A stretch of 64,000 nt of DNA from Macrotis lagotis (taxonomy: Eukaryota > Chordata > Mammalia > Peramelemorphia > Peramelidae): the NCBI RefSeq assembly GCF_037893015.1, contig NC_133658.1:10498549-10562548 (forward strand), given 5' to 3'. Positions 37,980-49,845 of the stretch are shown here, piece by piece. How positions within the stretch are numbered: position 1 is the stretch's first letter; every line of letters starts with the position of its first letter. A model generated the notes under the pieces. The model searched no databases. It saw nothing but the letters and a program-made list of their open reading frames with translations, and was not told the DNA's origin. A program made the translations under genes and the position numbers.

Positions 37980-40592
37980 GAGCAAGATTGGTTCAATATT
38001 AGAAAAACTTAGTATAATTAATTATATCAGTAACATGCCCATCAGAAATTATATGATCATATCAATAGATGCTGAAAAAACTTTTGACAAAATACAGCAC
38101 CCATTCCCACTAAAAACACTAGGGAGAGTAGGATTAAATGGATTGTTCCTTAGAATAATAAGGAGTATCTGAAACCATCAACAAGCATTATATTCAATGG
38201 GGAGAGGCTAGAGGCATTCCCAATAAGATCTGGGGTGAAACAAGGATTCCCATTATCACCACTACTATTCAATATTGTATTAGAAATGTTAGCTTCAGCA
38301 ATTAGAGAAGAAAAAGAAATTGAAGAAATTAGAATTGGGAAGGAAGAGACAAAACTTTCACTCTTTGCAGATGACATGATGGTATACCTAGAGAATCCCA
38401 AAAAATCATCTAAAAAACTACTAGCAATAATTAGCAATTTTAGCAAAGTAGCCGGATATAAAATAAACCCTCATAAATCCTCAATTTTTCTATAAATGAT
38501 TAGCAAGATACAGCAGAAGGAGCTAGAAAGAGAAATCCCATTCAAAATAACCTCAGACAATATAAAATACCTGGGAGTCTACCTGCCAAGGCAGACTCAA
38601 AAAAACCTTTTGAAAACAATTACAAAACACTAAACAAATAAAATCAGATTTAAATAACTGGACAAACATCAACTGTTCATGGATAGGTTGAGCTAATATA
38701 ATAAAAATCACAATTCTACCAAAACTAAACTACTTGTTTAGTGACTTACCAATCAAAATTCCAAAAATCTATTTTAATGAGTTAGAAAAAGTTGTAAGCA
38801 AATTTATATGGAGAAATAAAAAGTCAAGAATTTCCAGGGATTCAATGAAAAAAAGTGCAAAGAAGGTGGCTTAGCCTTACCAGATCTAAAATTATATTAT
38901 AAAGCATCAGTCATCAAAACTGTCTGGTATTGGCTAAGAAATAGAGTGGTGGAGCAGTAGAATAGACTAGGTGCATTAGCAGGAAATGATTATAGTATCC
39001 TGCTGTTTGATAAACCCATAGAGTCCAGCTATTGGGATAAAAACTCTCTCTTTGATAAAAAAAAAACTGCTGGGAAAATTGGAAGTTAGTATGGAAGAAA
39101 CTTAGATTAGACCAACACCTCACACCCTTTACCAAGATAAGATCCAAATGGATACAGGATTTAGACATAAAAAACAATATTATAAGCAAACTAGAAGATC
39201 AAAGTGTATTTTACCTGTCAGATCTATGGAAAGGGAAGCAGTTTATGACCAAGAAAGAGTTGGAGAACATCACTAGAAACAAACTAGATGATTTTGTTTT
39301 TAGATTTTTGCAAGGCAAATGGGATTAAGTGACTTGCCCAAGGCCACACAGCTAGGTCATTAGTAAGTGTCTGAGACCGGATTTGAACCCAGGTACTCCT
39401 GACTCCAGGGCCAGTGCTTTATCCACTGCGCCACCTAGCTGCCCCTCAGATGATTTTTGATTACATTAAATTAAAAAGCTTTTGTAAAACCACTGTAACC
39501 AAGATCAAAAGAAATGTTGTAAATTGGGAAACAATTTTTACAACTAGTATTTCTGACAAAGGACTCATTTCTAAAATATAAGAGAACTGAGTCAACTTTT
39601 CAAAAAAAACAAGCCATTCCCCAATTGACAACTGGTCAAAGGATATGCAAAGGCAATTTACAGCTGAGAAGATCAAAGCAATCCATAGTCATATGAAAAA
39701 TTGCTCCAAATCATTACTTATTAGGGAAATGCAAATGAAAGCTTCTCTGACATATCACCTCACACCTCTCAGACTGGCCAATATGACCAGAAAGGACAAT
39801 GATCAATGTTGGAAGGGATGTGGGAAATCTGGTACACTAATACATTGTTGGTGGAGCTGTGAATTCATCCAACCTTTCTGGAGAGCAATTTGGAAGTATG
39901 CCTAAAGGGCAAGAAAAATGTGCATCCCCTTTGATCCAGCAATACCACTACTGAGTCTATACCCTGAAGTGATGATGAAAAGGGTAAAAACATCACCTGT
40001 ACAAAAATATTCATAGCAGCCCTGTTTGTGGTGGCAAAGAATTGGAAATTAAGGGAATGTCCTTCAGTTGGGGAATGGCTTAGCAAACTGTGGTATATGT
40101 ATGTCATGGAACACTATTGTTCTATTAGAAACCAGGAGGGATGGGAATTCAGGGAAGCCCGGAAGGATTTGCATGAACTGAGGCTGAGCTAGATGAACAG
40201 AACCAGAAAAACACTGTACACCCTAACAGTAACATGGGGGTGATGATCAACCTTGATGAACTCGCTCATTCCATCAGTGTAACAACCAGGGACAATTTTG
40301 GGGTATCTGCAATGGAGAATACCATCTGTATCCAGAGAAAGAATTGTGGAGTTTGAGGACTAGTACCTTCAAATTAGAAAAAAAAATTATCTTATTGTGT
40401 AATTTTGCTATCTCATACTTCATTTTTCTTCCTTAAGAATATGATTTCTCTCTCATCATATTCAACTGAGATCATTGTATACCATGGAAATAATGTAAAG
40501 ACTAACAGACTACTTTCTGTAGGGGAGTGGGGGAGGGAAGCAAGATTGGGGAGGGGGGGAAATTGTAAGCCAGCTAAATAAAATCTTTCTAA
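37980..40592 (+). mobile_element. 5'-truncated L1 (ORF2 RT domain to 3' end) with target-site duplication
   Basis: Starts within ORF2. RT motifs [11 protein letters not shown] and [12 protein letters not shown] are at 38235-38495, followed by the C-terminal region and 3' UTR with a short A tail. Flanking duplicates AAAAAAGAGAATA occupy 37967-37979 and 40593-40605. A SINE is inserted at 39296-39447. The frame is interrupted several times. Confidence 0.9.
39296..39447 (-). mobile_element. WSINE1-type SINE in the truncated L1
   Basis: Flanked by AGATGATTTT at 39286-39295 and 39448-39457. Younger than the L1 that hosts it. Confidence 0.93.
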
Positions 40593-40605
40593 AAAAAAGA
40601 GAATA

Positions 40606-40930
40606 AAATATTAGGCTGTTGTAAGAGGACAACCAGGTGATGAAAGACCTTGAACTCATGTCACATGAAGATTAACTGAAGGAAGAGGGCACTTTGAATC
40701 CAGAGAGAATAGGATTTAAGGGGTTTTGACAGCTTTCATGAAGTATCTGAAGGGCATCACATGGAGGAAGGACTAGACTTCTGTTTCATCCCTGAGAATG
40801 AAGTAATGGGTAGAAGTTGCAAAAATAGTTATTTCTAACACTAAGAGTTGGGATAAGTTTCCTTGGAAGGTGGTCAGTTCCTGAGGTCAAACAGAATCAC
40901 TTGGTGCTATGTTCTAGTGGAGCATCAATT
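40606..40930. other. Unassigned intergenic
   Basis: Single-copy looking. No gene or repeat recognised. Confidence 0.5.
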
Positions 40931-40934
40931 GTAT

Positions 40935-41310
40935 GGGATGGTTGCTAGGTGGTGCAGTGGATAGAGTGTTAGGTCTGGAGTCAGGAAGACTTATCTTTAA
41001 CGAATCTGGGTCTCAGACACTTGACTCCTACTCACTGTTTGACTTTGGGTAAGTCACTTAACCCTGATTGCCTGGCATCCAGATCCATCTCCAGTCATTC
41101 TGGTTCAGCTCAGCCACTGAGTTCAAATTTGGCCTCAGACTTGTTGTGTGACCCTGGGCAAATCACTTTATTTAGTTTGCCTCCGTTTCCTTATCTGAAA
41201 AACAAGCTGGAGAAGGAAATGGAAAACTGCTCTAATATCCTTCTCAAGAAAAGTCCAAATTGGGTTGCAAAGAATCCGACATGATTGAAACAATTCAACA
41301 GAGATAGTTG
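40935..41310 (+). mobile_element. MAR1-type SINE, composite
   Basis: A head (GGTGGTGCAGTGGATAGAGT) and CORE-like part to about 41,115, then a second tRNA-derived stretch with AACAAGCTGGAGAAGGAAAT and the end GATTGAAACAATTCAACA. Either one rearranged element or two SINEs side by side. Confidence 0.7.
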
Positions 41311-41655
41311 CTATGTTCTGTTTAGAGTACTGCTGAAGGATGGAATCCCTTTAGAGGGGTGCTGGATGGTCCTCCTCAATGAGTTCTACAGGGTCCAAAT
41401 GAATTCAAACTGACCATCCATATGGGAAAACCAAAGTGGATGAAGAATGCCTTTTGTCTCAGATGGCATGAAGTTAGAAGGGCAGCCTAGTGAGTTACTG
41501 CATTATACATATCTGAAACAAGCACTATAGAGAGAGACAGTAAATATCTCCAAGAAATGAAGAGGGGAAAGAAATTCTGCTCACTTGCTTTGGAGAGCTT
41601 GGGCAGCTCTTTCATTGACTGCCAGTTGCTATTTGCCATAAAATCTTTCATTTCC
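41311..41655. other. Unassigned intergenic
   Basis: Nothing recognised. Confidence 0.45.
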
Positions 41656-41657
41656 AT

Positions 41658-41880
41658 TGTTGTTTCAGTCACATCTCACTATTCACGACCTTTTGGACTT
41701 CAGTGTCCATAGTATTTTCTTGACAAAGATGCTGGAGAGGTTTCCTTCTCCAGCAGATTGAGGCAAAGAGAGTTTAAGTGACTTGGCCGGGGTCCCATAG
41801 CTAGTAAGTGCCTGAGGCCATGTTTGAATTTAGGTCTTCCTCATCCCAGGCCCAAGACTCTATCCACTGAATTGCCTTTT
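41658..41880 (-). mobile_element. MAR1-type tRNA SINE, reverse
   Basis: Starts TTGTTGTTTCAGTCACATCT and ends in the tRNA-derived CAAGACTCTATCCACTGAAT stretch. Confidence 0.75.
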
Positions 41881-41884
41881 ATTT

Positions 41885-42640
41885 CCATACTAACATTCTT
41901 TTTTGAATGCTGTTTTTATTATGAGCTTAGTGCTTTCCATTTCCATCTCTGTGTATGTGACTACTTGCCCAACCCCAACCTTCAGGCTCCTAGACAAGAC
42001 CACTAGACATCAAATTAGCTATTCTGTAGATATCTTCAATGCGCTGCTCCTCAAACTGAACAAGTTCGCTTTCCGTTCAATCCTTCTCCCCTTCTAGATT
42101 TTCCTATTATTGTTGGGGGTACCGCCATCTTCACAGTCACCCAGACTCCCAAGGTAGGAACCATTCTGACTCCTCATTCTCACTAACTATGGTAGAGTCC
42201 TTTTTATACTTCTTTCGTAGCATCTTAAATATATGACACTGTGACCACCTTGGTATAGACCCTCATAACCTTACTCCTGGGTGACTGCATTAAATAGGCC
42301 ACTGCTTGGTCTCCCTGTCTCCGGTCTCTAACCATTCCAATTCATCCTGTCAATTATCTTCCATTGTATTTTTCTGTGTAAATGTGATATTACACAGTAG
42401 TATGTAAGCTCCTCAGTCAATGAACATTTATAAAGGACCTACTATGGGCTAGCTAATGTGCCAAGCACTGGGTATTCAAATACTAAAAAGAAAGATGGTC
42501 CCTGCCCTCAAGAGTTTACAGTCTAATGGGCTGAGATAAAACAAAAGGGTTCAAGGGCTGGTAGCTGTCTCTGTCTGTCTCCTCATCCCTAGTCCAGTGT
42601 TTGGTAATAGGTAGTTATAAATGCGTGTCCTGTTGAACTG
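41885..42640 (+). repeat. L2-type remnants and an old repeat
   Basis: An L2-like coding remnant runs to about 42,405 (CACTGCTTGGTCTCCCTGTC), then a repeat with ATGTGCCAAGCACTGGGTAT and CCTGCCCTCAAGAGTTTACA, also seen at about 2,345-2,570. Confidence 0.55.
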
Positions 42641-43235
42641 ACTGTGACTTCATCCAATTTGAGAAGGGAAAGAACAGGGTCAGAGACAATGGTAGGAAGG
42701 GGCCTCCTGGTGTTCCAGATTATAGGAAGGGAAAGTTATCTCTAGGATTATGGGCCTGCTATAGAAAGGGCACTGGATTTGGAGTCAGAGCATCTGAATG
42801 ACCTTAGGCAAGTCACCAATCCTCAGTTTCCCTATATGGAAGAATGATCCTATCTAGAACAAAACCCAAAGATTCTGTAAATCAAGGTTTTGTGCGGCTC
42901 TAAGTGATGAGATGATGGACAAGTGACTGTCCTAGAAATAGGCTGCTTCTTTTTCCAGTTTCCCAACTGGATATTTAGAATTGTCCTCGAGGCCTGAGGA
43001 TTCCAAACTGACCATTCCCAGTGCATAGGGCCCAGAGGGAAGGAGCAAAGGAGCTAGAGGAAATGGCTTCTCTGTAACAAGTCTGGCATTTGGAGAATTC
43101 ACCTGGCCTACTTTGGGAATGCTGTGCCACCCTGGAAAACTTGAGGACTTATTAGAGATATGATCTTGAGTAAGTCCATTCTTCAGAATCTTTCTCTGCC
43201 TCTAAAATAAGGCCCTGTCCATGGAGGAGTTCTTG
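42641..43235. other. Intergenic with a weak MIR-like stretch
   Basis: A diverged plus MIR-like piece at about 42,760-42,900; the rest is unassigned. Confidence 0.45.
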
Positions 43236-43240
43236 ATGTT

Positions 43241-43350
43241 CTCCATCTCTGTCTGCCTTTCTGTCTGCCTCTCTGTCTGCCTCTGTCTCTGCCTTTCTGT
43301 CTCTGTCTCTCCTGTCTTCTCTTTTCTGTCTGTCTGACTCTCTCTCTTGC
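43241..43350. repeat. TCTG/TCTC simple repeat
   Basis: About 110 nt of imperfect CTGTCTGCCT/CTGTCTCT units, followed by a T run and a G run. Confidence 0.85.
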
Positions 43351-43679
43351 TTTTTTTTGGGGGGGGGGATGGATAGTCTTCTCTATCATAAGCCTTTCAG
43401 AGTTCTCTTAGAGCAGAGCATTGCTGAGAAAAGGCAAGTCTGATCACCCTACTACATGGCTATTATTTTGGATATAATACATTTCCCATTAAAGCTATAG
43501 CACATTTCCCATTGCATCTATCTAGCCCTCTAAGTCTTTTCAGGTTTTACTGAGAGCATCTGGTTCATCATTTCTTATACAGAATAGAATTCCCTTCAAT
43601 CAGTCTCCAACCGATGGACAGCCCCTCCATCTCCAGATCCTTGCCAAGTAAAAGGAGTGCCGCATCTTTTGAACAAACT

Positions 43680-44575
43680 CCCCTATCTCCCCTGACACTC
43701 TCCCCATCCTGGCGCAGGTTCTCCTGGCTCACATCTGGATTACAGCAACAATAGCTGATGGGTCTCCCTGCCCCAAGTCTCCCCTCTGATCAATTCATCA
43801 GCATTCAGTTGCCAGAATGATTTTCCTAAAGCACAGATTTCAGTTGGTCTCTCCCCCTCCCCCCACCCCATCAACTCCAGTGACTCCCTAGTGCCTCCAG
43901 GAGCAAATACAAAAAGCAGCCTCTTTCCTTTCTGGGCTTCTTACTCATTAATCCTCTATTTTTCTTCTCCAAGCATTCTCCATGGCCACCCCCTCCCCAG
44001 CTCTGCCTTCTGGCTTCCCTGGTTTCCTTCAGATCTTAACTAAGACTTCACCTTCTCCAGGACTTTTAGAATCTTCTCTCTGTTGAATATTCCCATCTAT
44101 CCTCTCTATTACTGGTCTCTAGTTCCTTGCCCTCAAGGACTGTCTTTTCCCTCCTTTTGTATCCTCAGTGCTTAGCCCGGTGCCTACACACAGGAGGCGC
44201 TTAATAAATACTCATTTTCTGGCTGACAATCTGGCTACAGATTCCTCCAGAGACCTTCTTTCCTATTATTCCCATTTTTGCATTCTCTGCCTTCCAGTCT
44301 AATTGCCACCTACTCTCCCACCTCCAAGCCTTTGTGGAGGTGACTCCCCAGGCATAGGATTGATTTTCTTAATCTCTTATAATCCCTATTTGCTTTTAAA
44401 GCACAATTTAGGAGGTAATTTCTCTGTGTATTGGTTGTTTATCTCCCCTCCTTGAATTAAGCTCCCTGAGGGCAAGAAGTGATTAAATTATTCCTTTCCC
44501 CCAGGGTTCAGTTTAAAAGTCCCAGCACCCAGTAGGTGATTACTAAATGTTTATTGAGTCAAACTGAATTAACGG
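43680..44575 (+). repeat. Two L2 3' ends in tandem
   Basis: The first ends at about 44,225 with CAGGAGGCGCTTAATAAATA. The second (about 44,230-44,575) ends with GTAGGTGATTACTAAATGTT. Landmarks TTACAGCAACAATAGCTGAT and CCAGAATGATTTTCCTAAAG fit L2. 43,355-43,680 is unassigned. Confidence 0.7.
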
Positions 44576-44579
44576 ATTA

Positions 44580-45125
44580 TTTGAAGCAGGGTAAACTTGG
44601 TAGAAGAGTTCTTTGTCTTTTTAAGGACATGATGCTGAGGTAGGAAGTTCTGGGGCGTGGGGGGGGGTTGGGCAGGGGTTGGGGGGGGAGGGAGAAGGAA
44701 TTAAGGGAAGACTCAGGGAAAACCCCTCCTGTGAGCCAGGAGGAGCCCAGAACAAGGACTCTATTCTTCTGAGCCCCGGAGCTACTTCCCTTCCTTTCTA
44801 TGACCCTGCCTAGTTGGACTCCATTCTGCTATTTATTCTCTTCTCTCCCAGCCTGAGGCTCAGGAAGGGGGGTGAGGTCTCTAAGGACCTCTAGGGACCC
44901 CATTTCTACTTCTTGCAATGCCAGGCATTGCAAGGCTTCCTTTGGCTCACCTGCTTGCCTCAATTCAATTCAACAAATATTTATGGGGGTGATGGCGGCA
45001 AGTTCAGGACATTCCCATTTTATGCAGGAGAAAACTGAGGCTTGGAGGAGCGAAGGACACGAGGTTCACACTTAGAAAGTAGTGGGGCTAAGACTGGTTA
45101 GGGACTAGGCCTTTTGACGCCACTT
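44580..45125. other. Intergenic
   Basis: A G-rich patch (about 44,653-44,690) and a weak reverse MIR-like piece (about 44,985-45,110). No gene. Confidence 0.5.
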
Positions 45126-45137
45126 CTCAGAAGTGTT

Positions 45138-45322
45138 GTTTGGGGTTTTTTTGTTTTTTTTGTTTGTTTGTTTGATTTTTAGATTTTTACAAGGCAATGG
45201 GGTTGAGTGGCTTGCCCAAGGCCACACAGCTAGGTCATTATTAAGTGTCTGAGACCGGATTTGAACCCAGGGACTCCTGACTCCAGGGCCGGTGCTCTAT
45301 CCACTGCGCCACCGAGCCGCCC
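45138..45322 (-). mobile_element. WSINE1-type SINE with target-site duplication
   Basis: CAGAAGTGTT at 45128-45137 and 45323-45332 flanks a complete reverse copy with a TTTG-rich tail. Few changes, so probably young. Confidence 0.93.
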
Positions 45323-45573
45323 CAGAAGTGTTCTTTCTAATGTGTGGAGATTCCTAAAAATCTCTGTGGCTAAGATAGTCTAAGATAACATAGACGAGGC
45401 AATGTGGCCTAGTGTGCAGGGCTGGACGTGAAGCTGTGGAGATAGATCTGAGTCTGTGCTCAGCCTCTGACACGTCCTGGCTGTGGGATTCTGGGCAAAT
45501 CCCTCAATGTTCTGGGATAACAGACTCTTCCCATTTCACATGAATTCAACTTTGCATAAAGAATTCTGAGAGA

Positions 45574-45751
45574 GGGGCAGCTCGGTGGCACAGTGGATAG
45601 AGCACCGGCCCTGGAGTCAGGCGGACCTGAGTTCAAATCCAACCTCAGACACTAAACAGTTACCTAGCTGTGTGGCCTTGGGCAAGCCACTTAACCCCGT
45701 TTGCCTTGCAAAAACAAACAAAAAACAAAAAAAACCAAACCTAAGAAAAAA
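45574..45751 (+). mobile_element. WSINE1-type SINE with a 16-nt target-site duplication
   Basis: AAAGAATTCTGAGAGA at 45558-45573 and 45752-45767 is identical. A complete head and a CAAACAAAAAAC-type tail indicate a fairly recent insertion. Confidence 0.95.
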
Positions 45752-45839
45752 AAAGAATTCTGAGAGAAATCATCCTTCTTTCCTTCCAAACCAACCCTCA
45801 TTCAGTACTGTGCTCTCTCTCCACTCCAGTTAGGTACTC

Positions 45840-46130
45840 ATGCTCCCTTCCAAAAAATCCCACTAGTAGGTATTGGGGGCTTGATGAGATCTCCAGAGGC
45901 CCCCCAAAAACCACCACGCATGAATGGAGGCTTCGCTTGAGATCTCTGATGCACCCCCCAAAATGGATTGAGGACTTGGTTTGAGACTTCCAGTGCCTCC
46001 CCAAAAAATACCACCATGGATTGGGGGCTTGGATTGACACCTCTGTTGCCTTCCCCCCCAAAAATACCACCATGGAGTGGGGGCTTAGTTTGAGGCCTCT
46101 GGTGCTCCCCAAAACACCATTGGGGATTAG
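45840..46130. repeat. Minisatellite, about five units of 40-57 nt
   Basis: Repeats variants of ATTGGGGGCTTGGTTTGAGA, a CCTCTGGTGC-like stretch, then CCCCCCAAAAATACCACCATGG. Units start near 45,872, 45,924, 45,962, 46,017 and 46,074. Units differ by 10-25 percent, so it is old. Confidence 0.85.
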
Positions 46131-46525
46131 GGTTTCCCTAAACACTCCCACACATATCTGTCTTCTTTCAATATAGACTTGGGAAGTCGAGTCTGTCTCT
46201 GGTCCATATCATAGGTTCTGTCCAGTTTGGGTCTGTGTTGGGCCACCACCTACATCTTCCTCCTCCTCTCCCTTCTCTATCTCTGGCCCTTATGTTCTCC
46301 CTTCACTAGTCCCCTTTCCTGCCTCCCTCGAGCCCTTCCCCATGTCCATGACACAAACATATCTTGAAGGAAAGTTCTGCATAATGTAAAGTGAGAATTG
46401 TCTGGCAGCTAAAGAGACTGTGCCAACTGGCATGGGTGGGGGGAGTTCACCAGACCAGTAAAATCTAGGGCCCAGATTCAGGCGTATTCTAAAGTCTTAG
46501 ATAAGTGAGAATAGTCCCCAAACTA
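46131..46525. other. Unassigned intergenic
   Basis: No gene or repeat recognised. Confidence 0.45.
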
Positions 46526-46526
46526 G

Positions 46527-47560
46527 CAGGTGGTGGCAGACAGAATATCAGACCTGGAGTCAGAAAAAATACCCAGTTAAAATCCAGTCTTCCCACCTAT
46601 CAGAAATGACAAATGGGGGAAGGGATGAGGGAAAAAAATAGGCATTTTAATGAATCCTTTGTGGAGTAGTAAACTGGTGCAACCATTCTGGAGAACAATC
46701 TGGAACCCTTTGACCCAGTAATATCACTTTTAGGTCAAAGAAAAGAGTTCAGAAGAGATAATAGAAAAGAAAAAGAGAAAGGACACACATGGATAAAAGT
46801 ATTTATAACAACTCTTTTTGAGGTGGCAAAGAATTGGAAACTGAGGGTATGCCCATGAATTGAAGAATGGCTGAACAAGCTGTGACATATCATGGTAATG
46901 GAGTATTAAAAGGCCATAAGAAATGGTGAGGTGATGGTTTCAGAAAAATCTGAGATCTAGATGATCTGCTGCAAAATGAAGTGAGAAGGACCAAGAGATC
47001 ATTGTGCTCAGCTACAGCAATGTAGCCAGGAAAGACTTAGCTACAATGATCCACAGTGATCCAAGAGAATTCCAAAGTTCATGATGATGGTTCCAGACAG
47101 GGAACTGCTGCTCTATGCATGAAAATTGAAATATAATTTTCTCACTTTATTTTTTCTTGCTTCTTTGGGAAACAAAACTACTATAGAAGTGTTTTGCATG
47201 ATTTCACAGTATAATTGATACCATGTTGCTTGCCTTCTCCATAGATGAGGAAGGAGTGGACAGGAGGGAAAGAATCTAGAATGCAAAATGTAAAAAAAGG
47301 AAAGAATATTAAAAATAAATATTACATGTATTTAAAAACAAAGCAAATCCATCCTCAGACACTTAATAGCTGTGTGACCCTAGATCAGTCCCTTAACCTC
47401 TGTTTGCTTTCATTTTTCTAACTCTAAAATGGAGTTGATAGTACCTACCTCCCAGGATTGTTTTGCAGGTCAAATGAGATAATTTCAGTATAGTGCTTAT
47501 TCCAATGTTTGGCACATAGCAGGCAATATAAATCATAACAATGATTATTCCCTTTCCCTG
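46527..47560 (+). mobile_element. CORE-SINE-type (THER/MIR) copy, split by an L1 3' end
   Basis: The head GGTGGTGGCAGACAGAATAT runs to about 46,592; the body resumes at about 47,337 (CCTCAGACACTTAATAGCTG) and ends with TTGGCACATAGCAGGCAATA. The L1 occupies 46593-47335. Confidence 0.75.
46593..47335 (+). mobile_element. L1 3' end inserted in a CORE-SINE-type copy
   Basis: L1 landmarks run from CCCACCTATCAG to AATATTAAAAATAAATATTA. SINE sequence stops at AAAATCCAG before it and resumes at AAATCCATCCTCAGACACTT after it, so the L1 is the younger of the two. Confidence 0.8.
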
Positions 47561-48300
47561 TCTTATTCAGACAAGGAATTTGGGATCTGTCTAGAAAACT
47601 GGGGGTAAACCAAACCATATCATTCCCTTCTCCCTGGGAACTGAGAAGGACTTTAGAAGTGATCTAGTTTCATCTCATTTTGCAGATGAAGAAAATAAGG
47701 CCCAGAGACTCAGTCATTTGATTGAGATCACTTGGGCAAGGGGTGGCAGGGCTGGGACTCCAAATCCCAAGTCAAGTTTGGACTCCACTTCCCTTGAGCC
47801 TCTTGCCACCCCTGGGTCCCTGAGCTTGCCTTGGCAGGCCCTAGCTTTCCCTATGGGCACAATTCTCCAGTTATTCCCCCTCTCCCTTTGCCCCCTAATT
47901 CCTGTCTGGCACTATACTGAGGCAGACTCCAGTTCTTGCAGATGCTTTCCATTCTTGGCAGCGGTGGTCCTGGCTCCATCAGCCTCCTTTCCTTTCCTTT
48001 CTAATTCTCATGGTGACTGGTCCTGTGACCTTTACCACTCTGACCCTCAGTTTCTTCATCTGTAATGTAGGGATCATGACTACCAGCTACTTCACTATGT
48101 GGTTTTGAGGAAAGTGCTTTGCAAACCCCCAAGCTCCAAAGAAATGATTTATCAGTATTGTATTGAATTGATGTCATTTACATTGTATATCATTGTATAC
48201 TGATATTGAGATATTGTATAAGTCTCTCCCTTAGTAGGAAAAAGAACGTCCTGGCAAGTAGGCCAGCAGACACAAAAGGGAGCTCTCCCACTCTCTGGCT
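47561..48300. other. Intergenic with a weak MIR-like piece
   Basis: A reverse MIR-like stretch (CATTTTGCAGATGAAGAAAA) at about 47,640-47,740. The rest is unassigned; no gene. Confidence 0.5.
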
Positions 48301-48600
48301 TCTGTTCTGTGACCACCTTCCCTCCTCATGCCCATCTTGGAGAATTCCAACCTTCCTTCAAAGCTCTCCTTGAGAACTTTATAAATGGAACTTTTCCTTA
48401 CACCCACCCCAGCCCCCAGGACTTTATTTTCCTCTCATGCCTCCCCTCCACCCCGCCAATCACCTTGCATTTACTTGGAAAATATTTTATATTTAATTAC
48501 CCCTTAGGCTGTTTTGCTTGGCAGAATATAAACTCCTTGAGGTCAGGGACTGCCTTGTTTTTGCCCATCTCATACAGCACTTGGCACATAATAGGAGACT
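48300..48600 (+). repeat. L2 3' end
   Basis: Ends with TATAAACTCCTTGAGGTCAG and ACTTGGCACATAATAGGAGA, typical of L2. Confidence 0.65.
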
Positions 48601-48759
48601 GTGTCACCAACCTTCCTTGATCTGTCTCCCAGTGCATTGTAAAGGGTTAAAGATAAGGCACAGTCATCATTTGTGTGGGGTCATTCAGCAGCATCTGGAG
48701 CAGCACACTGGGTGCAAATTGGTAGAGATGTCTAAGGGTAGGGAGAGTGAATGCTGAAG

Positions 48760-48945
48760 GCACATCAATATTCCCACTATAATGCAGAACAATTGGAAAT
48801 TATCTTAAGAACATCACACAAATATCCAAACCTTTAGATCCAGAGGTCCTACTGCTAAACATATTCCCCAAAGAGGTCAAAGAAAGAAAGGTCCCATATA
48901 CACCAACCTATTTGTAGTAGTACATTTTGAGGTAGCAGTAATAAT
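48760..48945 (+). mobile_element. L1 3' fragment
   Basis: Short piece resembling the L1 3' region (AACCTTTAGATCCAGAGGTC, then AGAGGTCAAAG and TTTGAGGTAGCA). Confidence 0.55.
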
Positions 48946-49082
48946 GATCACAAGAACCGCTAACAAACATTTATAACAAGTTTACTATGTGCCAGTTGCT
49001 TTAAAGATATTATTTCACAACAGCAACCATGGGAAGCAGGTGACATTCATATCCCCATTTTACTGCTGAGAAAAGTGAGGAA

Positions 49083-49226
49083 GGTTTATTTTTTGGTAAG
49101 GCAATGTGGCTAAGTGGCTTGCCCAAGGTCACAGCTAGGAAATTATTAAGTGTCTGAGGTCACATTTGAACTCAGGTCCTTCTGACTCCAGGGCTGGTGC
49201 CCTATCCTCTGCTCACCTAGCTGCCC
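49083..49226 (-). mobile_element. WSINE1-type SINE
   Basis: Reverse copy (GGTAAGGCAATGTGGCTAAG to CACCTAGCTGCCCC), diverged, inserted in an older MIR-type copy (about 48,985-49,345). Confidence 0.82.
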
Positions 49227-49429
49227 CAGAAAGTGAGGGAGATGGAGGTTAAGTGAACTGCCCAGAAGCACACAACTAGGGAGTAAGGTTGGATTTGACC
49301 TCAGGTCTTCCTGACTCCAGGCATCCACTGGGTCAGCAAGCTGCTCTAGGTAAAGAATGGGAAACAAAGCAGATGCCCATCCATTTAGGAATGGGAAAAA
49401 ATTTGGAACATATATTATTATTATTTATT

Positions 49430-49835
49430 ATTATTAGAAAAACACTGTATATCCTAACAGCAACATGGGGATGATGATTAACCTTGATGGACTTGCTCGT
49501 GCCATCAGTGCAACAATCAGGGACAGTTTTGGGTTGTCCTGCAATGGAGAAAACCATCTGTATCCAGAGAAAGAACCGTGGAGTTTGAACAAAGACCAAA
49601 GACTATTACCTTTAACTTTAAAAAACCCATTACCTTATTATGTAATTTTGCTATCTCTTATACTTTATGTTTCTTCCTTAAGGATATGATTTCTCTCTCA
49701 TCGCATTCAACTTAGATGAAAGTGCAGCATAGAAACAAATGTAAAGATAGACTGCCTTCTTGGGGGGTGGGGGGAGGGAAGAAAGAATTGGGGGAAAATT
49801 GTAAAATTCAAAATAAATAACTTTAAAAAAAAGAA
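49430..49835 (+). mobile_element. L1 3' tail, first of two adjacent copies
   Basis: From AGAAAAACACTGTATATCCT through ACATGGGGATGATGAT to AATAAATAACTTT and an A tail. Same subfamily tail as at 36430-36805 and 40,200-40,592. Confidence 0.88.
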
Positions 49836-49845
49836 ATAATGTATC

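Noticed and set aside
43241-43350. CRISPR-like array
   Set aside because: Simple pyrimidine repeat without spacers; the genome is vertebrate.
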